Assembly (NCBI GenBank): GCA_021292165.1
Contig: CM037880.1
Coordinates: 223,478,467 to 223,542,466 of the forward strand
DNA from: Shinisaurus crocodilurus
Lineage: Eukaryota > Chordata > Lepidosauria > Squamata > Shinisauridae
Reading direction: 5' to 3'
Length of the DNA stretch: 64,000 bases
Shown: in pieces, positions 33,701 to 45,300 of the stretch
How positions within the stretch are numbered: position 1 is the stretch's first letter
Layout: the number at the start of each line of letters is the position of its first letter
Position numbers and translations under genes: made by a program
The notes under the pieces: generated by a model
What the model was told of the DNA's origin: nothing
The model's input: the letters and a program-made list of their open reading frames with translations, nothing else
Databases searched by the model: none

Positions 33701-36700
33701 TTATGAAGCCATTGTATTACCAACTTTATTGTATGCCTGCGAAACATGGACTATCTATAAACGTCACTTCCACCTCCTTGAAAGGTTTCATCAACGATGC
33801 CTCCGGAAAATCCTGCAAATTACTTGGGAAGATAGGCGAACAAATGTCAGTGTACTGGAAGAAGCAAAGACTACTAGCATTGAAAAAATGATCCTTCAAC
33901 GCCAACTTCAGTGGACCGGTCATGTTGTTCGAATGCCTGACTGCCGTCTCCCAAAGCAGTTACTTTACTCCCAACTCAAGGATGGAAAGCGGAATATCGG
34001 TGGTCAATATAAGAGGTTTAAAGATGTTCATAAGGCTAATCTAAAAAAGTGCAATATAAACATCGAAAACTGGGAAGCTCTGGCCCATGAACGATCTAAA
34101 TGGAGGTTGGCCTTTCACAAAGGTTCCATGGACTTTGAAGAAGCCCGAGTGCAAGGTGAAAGGGAGAAACGTGCTAAGCGAAAAGCACGTCAAATGAATC
34201 CTTTACAGGACCATCTTCTATCTGGTAACCTGTGTCCTCACTGTGGGAAGCTGTGTGGATCTAGAATTGGCCTCCACAGTCACTTACGGACCCATCGCTA
34301 GAGTCTACACAATCTTCTTTAGAATTTCCTCCTTTTATCCCGGAAGACAATCTTACTCGGTCACGAGTGATCGCCTGATGATGATGATGATGATGATACA
34401 ACAACCCTGCAAGGTAGCTAGGCTGAGAGTCAGTGACTGGCCCAAAGTCACCCAATGAGCTTTATGGCCCAAAGTCAACAAATGAGAGCCAGTGTGGTGT
34501 AGTGGTGAGAGCGTTGGACTGGGACTCGGGAGATCCGGGTTCTAGTCCCCGCTCGGCCCTGAAGCTCACTGGGTGACTTTGGGCCAGTCACTGACTCTCA
34601 GCCTAACCTACCTCACAGGGTTGTTGTGAGGATAAAATGGAGAGGAGGAGGAGGAAGATAATGTAAACCACCTTGGGTTCCTTGCAGGAAAAAAGGCGGG
34701 GTATAAATATAATAACTAAATAAAGAAATAAATAAAATGGCCAAGTGGGGACTAAAACCTGGATCTCCCAAGTCCCAGCCCAACATTCTCACTGCCACGC
34801 CACATGGGGCACAGAGCTTAACACTCTTGATGAACGCCGCTCAGTTTTGAACTGTGTTAGCAAAGCGCTGTATACCCATTACAAGCAGATTTTTTTTAAA
34901 GCCCCAAATTAATTTTTTCTTCTATTGATTTTTTTTTTTTTTTGCTGATTGCAAATATTTTTAAGACACTGCAGTGGCTATTAGATTTTTGTTCATTTTA
35001 AAGTTTAAAAAAATCAATTACATTCTACGTTAAAATAATATATATATTCTACACGCAGGCAGGCAAGATAAGCAAGGTTTGTAAGATGTTTTTTTCTAGA
35101 TGCCTGCTAAAACAGAAGGAATAAAGACATCTGTGAGGCGATATGCTTTGGCCAGGGATTGAGTCGGACACTTTCCTATTACTTTATGTGGTTTCCTTAT
35201 CTCGAAAGGCGAGGAGGTCTCTGCCTCATCTCACCCCGCATCTCACCCTGCCACCGACCTGCCCTGACACACAAGCTGCAAGCCGTGGGGCCACTTCCTG
35301 AAGCAACTGCTTTCACTGTGCGGGACAGGTCAGGAAGCCTTTATCACCCTGCAGGGCAAGAGCCAAGGTCTGCATTGTTTGTCTCAGTGCTGCTATCCCA
35401 ACCAATGTGGGCTCACTGAGGCCTTAGGCTGGCCTAATGGAGAAGGCACCAGCCTCCAGAGTTGGGGATTGTGGGTTCAGGTCCTACCACTTGGGTCATT
35501 TGGGTTTTTATCAGGTGCTGATGACACCCAGTGGAGCAGGGCTGTTGCATGGCCTTCCCAGAGGCAAGGGGCTGGCCGCTACTGGGAACAAAATGCTGGG
35601 TTTGGTCGCTCTTTGGTCCGATCCAACGGAGTTTATCCAAACACAGGGGTTTCTGGCACAGCCAAGCACCAAACTCTACCAAACCCAGAGAGGCGCCAGG
35701 ACAGGCAGAGTTCCTGTTGGCAGGGCCGGTGCTACCACTAGGCCAACTAGGCAGCCGCCTAGGGCGCAGGGCTAAAGGGGGCTCCAGAAACAACTTGGGG
35801 AAAAAATACAGCGCTCTCAAGTGGGAAGGGGGGCGCTAAATATCTGATCTTGCCTAGGGCACCAAACTGCCTTGCACCGGTCCTGCCTGTTGGGTGGGGC
35901 AGTCCTGCATGAAGACTGAAGTGGAAGTGCTGGAAAAGCCGGTGGGGTGTGCTTCCGGCTGCAACATACTTGGCACAAAAGGATTCCTCTTTCAGCACCC
36001 CTGGAGAAGCACTTCCAGACTTGCCGGTTCAAATGTTGAAGGGCAAATGAGATAACGGGGTTGATTTGTTAATGATTTCATTTATTTTTTAAACGTATAC
36101 CTCGCCCTTCCATCTGACAAAGGAGCCCAGAGAGGGAATCTAACACCATCAGAGATCAAAATGTTTCGTACCTCAGAATTAAACAGAAAACAATCATCAC
36201 ACAGATGTAAACATGGCAGAGAAAAACCCTACAACATTTCCTAGGCTGCAGAGAAAAAGGAGACCTAATCTGCAGTTAAGCCAAAAAGAAAACCTTGATG
36301 GAATAAGGAGAACTTAACTTTGTGCTGAAATGCTGTGAGGGAGCGAGGGAGCGAGCTGGATTTCCCACAGCCTGGGTGCTGTTACAGAGAAGGCCCTCTG
36401 CCGCATGCCTGTGTCCATCAACACAGGAACATGTACAGAGATTTTTAATTTAAGCTGTGCTACAGTACAGTAATACCTTGGATTACAAGTAACTTGGTTT
36501 GAGAGCGTTTTGCAAGACAAGCAAAATTTTTAATATATATATATATATATTACTTGATATACAAGCGTCGTCTTGCAATACAAGTACTGTAGTACGGCTT
36601 AAATTAAACATCTCTGTACACTTTTTTGGGGGGGGATTCATGGCCGAGCGGGGACTAGAACCCGGATCGCCCGAGTCCCAGTCCAACACTCTCATCACTG

Positions 36701-39700
36701 CGCCACACTGGCTCTCATTCGAAGAAGCATCATTTTCATACTCCCCCCCCCCCGCCAGCAGAAACTGTTCCCTCCCCCCTTCATCGTCAAGCAATCCTTT
36801 GCCAAGTGTGCTGCCTTCATCTGTTGGGTTTGGAGTGAATTTTGACCTTTCACGGTTTCAGCTTCGAGCTTCTGGTCAGTTTGACAAGCGAGCCTGCCTC
36901 GGTTCTGCACATTTTACTATTGCCAAGTAATCGGCTAGTGAAATAAGTCTGTAATGACCTAGCTTGCTTCTAGTTTTGAATGGAACTCCAGCAGAGTTAT
37001 TGACAGATCTATGTATTTGCAGAGAAGGTGGGTAGAGAACATGGCTTGAGCGTTCTTCCATAACACACACAACCCATTTCCTGTCCTCAGTGGAGCCACA
37101 ATCATCTTTGCCCTCACAGAGCGTAAAACAAAATGCGGCACAGACAGAGAGAGTTCAGTTACACTTTTGCATAATGTTAGAAGAGGATCCCAGAGAAAAG
37201 GGATAGCCAAAATAACTTGATTGAGACCCCCGCCCCACTGAGAGCCAAGCCAGCTCCAGTCAGGATCAACAGAACTGGGCTCAATTGACCGACAGTATTC
37301 TCATACCTGCAAATGTCTAAACTAGTGTTCTCCGACCTTGGGTCCCCAGATGTTTTTAGCATAGCTGGCTGGGGCATGCTGGGAGTTGTAGGCCAAAAAC
37401 ATCTGGGGACCCAAGGTTGGAGAACACTGGAACTTTCTTCTATAGAGCAGGACTCACCGAAACATGTCTCATTTCCCTGTAATACACTCAGCTCACTAGC
37501 CATGACAACAGTTGCTCTCGAAATTGCACACCACTTCTTAATGTGACCAAGTAATGCAATTTCCAACAAATATATAAGTGTCTGTACTTATGAAAGCAAC
37601 AGGAACTATAAGTGGGAGCTGGTTGGTCATGTTTAAATGCTTCTCAAGAAATGTATTTACTTCTTCACACAGCGCAGAGTTAAACTACGGAATTCACATC
37701 CACAAGATGTAGTGATGGCCACTAATTTGGAGGGCTTTAAAAGGGGATTCGACAAATTCATGGAGGAGAAGGCCATTGGTGGCCACTAGTCCTGATTGGC
37801 TGTATGCTTCCTCCAGGGTCAGAGGCAGTATGCCTATGTACGCCCGTTGCTGGGGAACATGGGTGGGAGGGTGCTGTTGCATTCCTGTCCTGCTTGTGGG
37901 CTTCCCATGGGCAGCTGGTTGGCCACTGTGTGAACAGAATGCTGGACTAGATAGACCCTTGGTCTGATCCAGCAGGGCTCTTCTTATGTTCTTATCAGAA
38001 CTGAGCAATATGCATTGAGCAGGGGGTTGGACTTGATGGCCTTGTAGGCCCCTTCCAACTCTACTTTTCTATGATTTCTATGACTGTTTTTCCAGGAATC
38101 AAGTGGGTGTTCCCATTTTATTTCCAAAGAATAGGAGATGCAAAATATGGAAGATGATGTCTTTTATTTTCATGTAAGCGTGTGCAAGTTTTGGAGCTAC
38201 ACTGCACTCTTCATCAGACACTCTCTCTCTCTCTCTCTCTCTCTTTTGCAGTGCATCTCTGCTCCAGAGATCTTTGAACTCGCGGGGAAGAAAACGCCGG
38301 GTGATGCCAACCTCACCTCCTCAGAGCTGCTGCAGTTCTCTGCTGGCCTAGTGTTCTACCTCACTGATCCCATGACAGCCTGCCAGGCAGTAAAAGAGGG
38401 GCTTTGGGTGGAGAAGACCCGTATTTTCCAGGCCAAATTCTCAGAGGGGAACCCTGTCAAAGGACCCACGCAGGACAAAGTAGCTGAACTGATGGCAGCC
38501 ATCCAGAAAAACATCAACGGCAGTGAGAAGAAGGAGGTAAGGAAGATGGCAGCTGGAGTGGGAGGAGCCACCGGTATTCATCCGTCCCCACCCCAGCTCC
38601 TGGTACGGGCTGGGTTTGTACAGAAATATTCTACACCAGGACTAATGGCAAGGGATTCTGGGAGCTGTAGTCCAGCAACATCTGGGGACCCAAGGTTGGG
38701 GAGCCCTGTTCTACACAATATTTATTTGGCTTACAGCAGTGTTCTCCAACCTTGGGTCCCCAGCTGTTTTTGGCCTACAACTCCCAGCATGCCCCAGCCA
38801 GCGTAGCTGGCTGGGGCATGCTGGGAGTTGTAGGCCAAAAACAGCTGGGGACCCAAAGTTGGAGAACACTGCTTTAGAGGTTAGCTCTGGCTGGCAACCA
38901 AGGAAATGGCCTTTTCAGTAGTGGCTCTGGGGCATGCTGGGAGTTGTAGGCCAAAAACATCTGGGGACCCTAGGTTGGAGAACACTGGCTTACAGGGAAA
39001 TAACCACATCTAGGCTCCCCACGCCCCCTGCCCTGCCATTGGTCAGGCCCAAGATATAGAAAAATAATTTGTGGAATTCGAAGTGTATTGATTTTTTTTT
39101 TTTTTTAAGAACATATTTTTGACAGACATAGCCAGGAAATGTTGATTATTATTTTTTTAAAGAACATATTTTTGACAGACATAGCCAGGAAATGTGGATT
39201 TTCCAAATAACTGATGGCAATGGCCACTGGAAAATATCTCCCATAGCACTAGAACGGTTTTTGCCCCAGCAGAGCTCCCGCGTCTTTAATGTGTGGCTAT
39301 TCTACCAGTTAAGCTTTTCCCTGGATAGTGATGCACCGATGGGGAAAGCTTTGTCTGTTGAGTTTCTGCCTGTCACACAACTGTTAACGGTGTGTGGGGG
39401 GAGGAAGCAGGAAGGTGGTAACTCTACAGAAGGAGAAGAGAGACCCAGCCTGGGAGTGGCTAAAAATGTGTCTTAAAAATGAAGCTTGCCCGGAACAAAC
39501 TATGTGCTATTTTAAGTAGTCACGTGCAAAAATGAGCTGGCACACATGCACACCCTAAGAGTTACACAAAAGAGGAGAATTCCACCAAGTGTGGTTGCTC
39601 CTGTTACTGCGTCACTGTGACTGCAAAACCTTCTCAGTACAGTTCTGAAAAGTACAGAGTCAGACGCCTTCTCAGACCAAGAACCCTACTATAAATCTTC

Positions 39701-42296
39701 AAGGATGCCTGCAAATGGCACAACCCTTTCCAGTGAAAAATCTAATGATCTTTTTCATTTGTTAAATATGAGAAAAGCAACTTCCACTCTTTAAATATTG
39801 TTTATGTATTTATATTTATTTATTTATTATATTTTTAAATCACCCATCTGGCCGGCCACCCGGCCACCCTGGGCGATGTACAATAATTAAAATACAATAA
39901 AATACAATAAAACACAATTAAAACATAATTAAAACACAATTAAAACACAATTAAAAATATAAGTTTTAAAAAAACAAAAAAACAATCCCTAACCCACCCC
40001 ATATTCCCACCTGAAAAATCCCTGCCATATCCCTGCCCTTCCTCGCAAGGAACCCAGAGAGGCTAACTACACATATGAAAACAGTACAGCAGCTTTCTAG
40101 TCCTCATGGTTAAGAAAAGCATAAAAGCATGCAGGCTTTTAAAATGGTTATTGCTAACGTCCCATCCTTCAGGCTCTCCCTCTGCTGCCATCTGTTGCTT
40201 TTTCTCCTTAACATATAACTGAATATTAATTAAAGGTCAGCATTTATTAGCTACTCTATTAGCTATGCTGGCTAGGGCATGAAGGGAGTTGTAGGCCTTT
40301 TCTCTGTCTAAACTTGCATGGGATTGCGCCCTAAACTGAAAAATCTCAGCAACTCAGCCTGCTGTCTAATCTACTCTTCTCCACTTCCCAGTCCTGTGCA
40401 GGAGTGGTCCAGATCCTGGAGAATAGCGGATTGATCTCCAGCCGAGTAGCATCTGATCCAGCTGGGCGGGTGCTCGCCGCCATTGCCTACCATGTGCTGA
40501 AGGGCGGCTGCTTGCACGCCCTCCCTCCCGAGCACTACTTTGTAGAGTACATTTTTCAGCGCTATAGCAACAAGACGCACAACCTGACAGTGGCAGGTAA
40601 GTCGTTCCGCCTCCACACCCTGTTGGGGAATTTGGCGCTTGGTGAGGCAGGCAACGGCTTGTGGGTCTTCTGTCCTCCTGAGCCAGGGAGAAGGTTTACT
40701 ACAGGACTTACCTAATTCCACGTCAGTTCAGAACACTTGTGCCTGTAAAGGAGGCTACAGTCATGCCTTGGATTGAGAGCATAATTCGTTCTGGAAACGT
40801 GCTTGTAATCCAAAACACTCTTATATCAAAACGAAATCCCCCCAAAAAAATTTGTGCAGAGATTTTTAATTTAAGCCATACTACAGTACTTGTATTGCAA
40901 GACGTCGCTTGTATAGCAAGTAAATAAATAAATAAATAAATATTTAATAATTTGCTTGTCTTGCAAAATGCTCTCAAACCAAGTTACTTGCAATCCAAGA
41001 TATTACTGTATTTTGCCCAGGTTTTCTGCAGCATTATGAGAACAAAATAATACTTTAAAAAAACATACAAAGAGCCCTGCTGGATCAGAGCCAAGTTCCA
41101 TCTAGTGCAGCATTCAGTGGTGAGAGGAGCCAGCGTGGCGTAGCGGTGAGAGTGTTGGGCTGGGACTTGGGAGATCCGGGTTCTAGTCCCCACTCGGCCA
41201 TGAAGCTCCCTGGGTGACTTTGGGCCAGTCACTAACTCTCAGCCTAACCTACCTCACAGGGTTGTTGTGAGGATAAAGTGGAGAGGAGGAGGAGGATTAT
41301 GTAAGCCGCCTTGGGTTCCTTGCAGGAAAAAAGGCGGGGTATAAATATAATAAATAAAATAAATAAAATAAATAAGAGCAGCCAGCCCAGAGGCCTTCGG
41401 AAGCTCACAGGTAGCCACAGAAGTCATGGCTTCCCCCTGGATGTCCTCAGCATGTGTTATTCAGAGGTGCACTGCCTTGGAACATGCAGGACCCATTCAA
41501 TGTCAAGGCAGATACTAGCCTGTGAGAACTGGCTTCTCCTAGGGCGCAATCCTATGCAAGTTTAGACAGGAAAAAAAGGCCTACAACTCCCAGCATGCCC
41601 CAGCCAGCAGAGCTGGCTGGGGCATGCTGGGAGTTGTAGGCCTTTTTTTTTCTGTCTAAACTTGCATAGGATTGCACCATTAATTTGTCTAACCCCTTTT
41701 TTGAAGCCCACTGAGGTAGTGGCCATCAACCACATCCTGCGGCAGTGAGTTCCATCAGTTAATTATGCCTCCCTGAGATACGCTTGGGTGCAGCGTAGCC
41801 ACCGAATCGGGCGTACAAAGGTCAGAAAGAATGGAACTGTGGCTGGGGTGTCTGTGAGAGAGCTGCTTGTAACACAGAGGCTAACGCTCATGCATGCCTT
41901 CATCCAACCTTCCCCGATCTGGCGCCCTCCACATGTGTTGGACTACCACTCCCATCACACCAGCCAGCACATCTGGAGGGTGCCAGGTTGGGGGAGGGCT
42001 GGATTAAGGTGTGAGTTTAAAGGGCCCCGGGTTCGGATGATCTCTCGCCTCTGCCGCCAGCTCCGTAAGCAGCCTTACGTGGCGTAGTGCTGAGAGTGTT
42101 AGGCTGGGACTCGGGAGATCCGGGTTCTAGTCCCCGCTCGGCCATGAAACTCACTGGGTGACTTTGGGCTAGTCACGGACTCTCAGCCTGACCTACCTCA
42201 CAGGGCTGTTGTGAGGATAAAACGGAGAGGAGAAGGAGGAGGATTATGTGAGCCGCCTTGGGTTCCTTGCAGGAAAAAAGGCGGGGTATAAATGTA

Positions 42297-42337
<41 letters not shown>

Positions 42338-45300
42338 GTACAAGATGGCTTAGATGGCTTTCAAAGGGGATTAGAGAAAATGCATGGAGGAAAATCGGTC
42401 CAGCCATGTGATCGGCTCCACGTTCAGAAGCAATATCTGTGGGGCAACAGATGAAGGGCTACTGCCTGCAAACCCTGCTGCTGGGCGGCTTCCAGGAAGC
42501 ATCTGCTTGGCCACAGTTGGGAAACTGATTTCATAGATCATAGAGTTGGAAGGAGCCCACAAGGCTATCGAGTCCATCATCATCAGGCGATCACTCGTGA
42601 CCGAGTAAGATTGTCTTCCGGGATAAAAGGAGGAAATTCTAAAGAAGATTGTGTAGACTCTAGCGATGGGTCCGTAAGTGACTGTGGAGGCCAATTCTAG
42701 ATCCACACAGCTTCCCACAGTGAGGACACAGGTTACCAGATAGAAGATGGTCCTGTAAAGGATTCGTTTGACGTGCTTTTCGCTTAGCACGTTTCTCCCT
42801 TTCACCTTGCACTCGGGCTTCTTCAAAGTCCATGGAACCTTTGTGAAAGGCCAACCTCCATTTAGATCGTTCATGGGCCAGAGCTTCCCAGTTTTCGATG
42901 TTTATATTGCATTTTTTTAGATTAGCCTTATGAACATCTTTAAACCTCTTATATTGACCACCGATATTCCACTTTCCATCCTTGAGTTGGGAGTAAAGTA
43001 ACTGCTTTGGGAGACGGCAGTCAACATTCGAACAACATGACCGGTCCACTGAAGTTGGCGTTGAAGGATCATTTTTTCAATGCTAGTAGTCTTTGCTTCT
43101 TCCAGTACACTGACCTTTGTTCGCCTGTCTTCCCAAGTAATTTGAGGAGGGGTCTCCCATCCAAGTCATAACCAGGCCTGACCCTGCTTAGCTTTCCACG
43201 CTCAGACGAGCTGAGCCAGCGTGAGCCACAGGCCTGTATGTTGATGAACCGTTGAACATAAGAAGAGCCCTGATGATGCTGGATCAGACCAAGAGCCCAT
43301 CCAGTCCAGCATTCTGTTTCCCCGGTGGCCAACCCGCTGCCTGTGGCAAGCCTACAAGCAGGACAGGAATGCAACAGCACCCTCCCGTCCATGTTCCCCA
43401 GCAACTGGAGTACACAGGCAGACTGCCTCTGATACTGGAGGAAGCACATAGCCAATCAGGACTAGTAGCCATTGATCGCCTTCTCCTCCATGAATTTGTC
43501 CAGTTCCCTTTTAAAGCCATCCAAATTGGTGCCCATCACTACATCCTGTGGAAGTGAATTCCACAGTTTAACTCTGCGCTGTGGGAAGAAGTCCTTCTTT
43601 TTATCTGTCCTGAATCTCCCACCAATCAGCCTCATGGGCTGACCCCTTTGGGTTCTAGTATTATGAGAGAGGGAGAAAAATGTCTCCATATACATTTCCT
43701 CCACACCATGCATAATTTTGGACACCTCTATCATGTCTTCCCTCACTCGCCTTTTTTCTAAGTTAAACAGTCCCAGATGTTGTAACCTTTCCTCGTAGGG
43801 GAGTTGTTTCAGCCCTGTGATTGTTTTGGCTGCCCATTTCTGCATTTCCCCCAACTCTACAACGTCCTCTCTTAGGGTTTTTGTGTCTGTTTGTCTTGTG
43901 TCCTTAAATTAGCAAAATGCGGAAGAGGGGGAAGATACTACCCTGAGGTCTCTCTAAGACTTAACAGTCAGGCCAGGCTCAGTCTGCTCCGAACTACAAC
44001 TATTTTGGATATGCAGCCAAGCCTGGTAGAGGCTGCAGTTGTGTTGGACGGCAGGCGATCTTTGAGAGAGGGGCATAAAGTAAAGCCTCTAGAGCGCAAT
44101 GATGGTAAGTGGTCTTGCAGAGAATGTGTGATGGGTCAGTGTCTCCTCTGTGTTTGCAACAGGCTTGAACAGTCTAATGGAGCAGCTGGAGATAGGTCCT
44201 TCAGCATCGCACGAAGGACACGACCACGAAGGACACGACCACGAAGGACACGACCACGAAGGACACAACCATGGTGATCACGCACACGATGACCACCATG
44301 ACCATGACCACGCACATGATCACCCAGATGACCACAGCCATAGTGACCCCGAGGATCACTCTGACCACCACCATGGCAACGAAACAGACCTCCACCATGG
44401 CAACGAAACAGATCACCACCACCATGATGATGAAATGGACCACCATGGAAACAAAACTGAAAACATTCTGGTCCGCCACAGGCGAAGTCTACCTGTCCCG
44501 GAAGAACAGAACGTCTGGGACACGGTAGGGAACATTTTCTGTTACATCACAATTAATCTATCAGAGACTCCACACCTTGGTGCCCAGGGCAGGATCTATG
44601 GGGCACCAATAGTACTAATGTTGCTAATAGGTTCCCCATCACTGTTGACGGGCCTCCTTCACGCCATGCTCCTTTCCCTCCACGTTGCACAAGGGAAAGG
44701 ACCATTTGACCTGGAACCTAGGAATGTTTTTTTTTCAGGTTCCACCGGAGAGGAGCCATGAATGAAAGCGGTCAAAGTGAAAAGAGCAAGCCCTTCCATA
44801 CGTTGCTTCTTCCCTATTAACAGAAAACATGTCCATTCCACGCAGAGATGACGTGTGTTTCGCATGGAGCCTTGCGTGGCGGTGACAAAGACTGTTTAAT
44901 TTAAAAGAGTGTTTGCCAGGGCTGGAAAGCGGCTGGCGGCACCCTGGCCAGGCTCTCCAGAGCACGCCTCGCCCCCTGCCTCTCCCTCAGAAGGGCTCCT
45001 TCCCCAAAGCAAGGCTCTGGGGATAAGATGGCCCCGGAGAGCACCGGTGCCGCGTCGCTTTGCTGCAAGAGCAGCAAAGACGGTTTAAAACTTAACTTAA
45101 ATTTAACTTGCCCAGAATGCTTCACTCTGAGGACGCCTTCCGCAGAGTGTGGCACTGTGGGGCAAGATGGGCCCCCCAAAACTTCGAGACTGGCTGCACT
45201 GTTGCCACTAGCGCAGCAGCAAAAATAAAAAAATAAAATGGCAACCTGGAGGTGGGGAAAGAGCAGGGTCTGCCGCAGCTCAGGCGGGGCAATGTCTTGC

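Larger units (their letters stand above)
34810..36430. other. Intron 1 tail, mostly unrecognised
   Basis: Besides the tRNA-like and hAT copies listed, contains AT-rich sequence (34880-35100) and a LINE-tail-like piece near 36065-36130. 36720-37320 is also unassigned. Confidence 0.4.
41057..41760 (-). mobile_element. CR1-like remnants (41057-41110, 41690-41760)
   Basis: Two short pieces (gagccctgctggatcagagc and ttttttgaagcccactgag...) match the antisense of the second CR1 subfamily. A Sauria SINE and a palindromic MITE lie between them. Confidence 0.5.

Noticed and set aside
44201..44479. Antisense open frame rich in Val/Met over exon 4
   Set aside because: Mirror of the His/Asp-codon repeats; no start context, homology or splice signals of its own.
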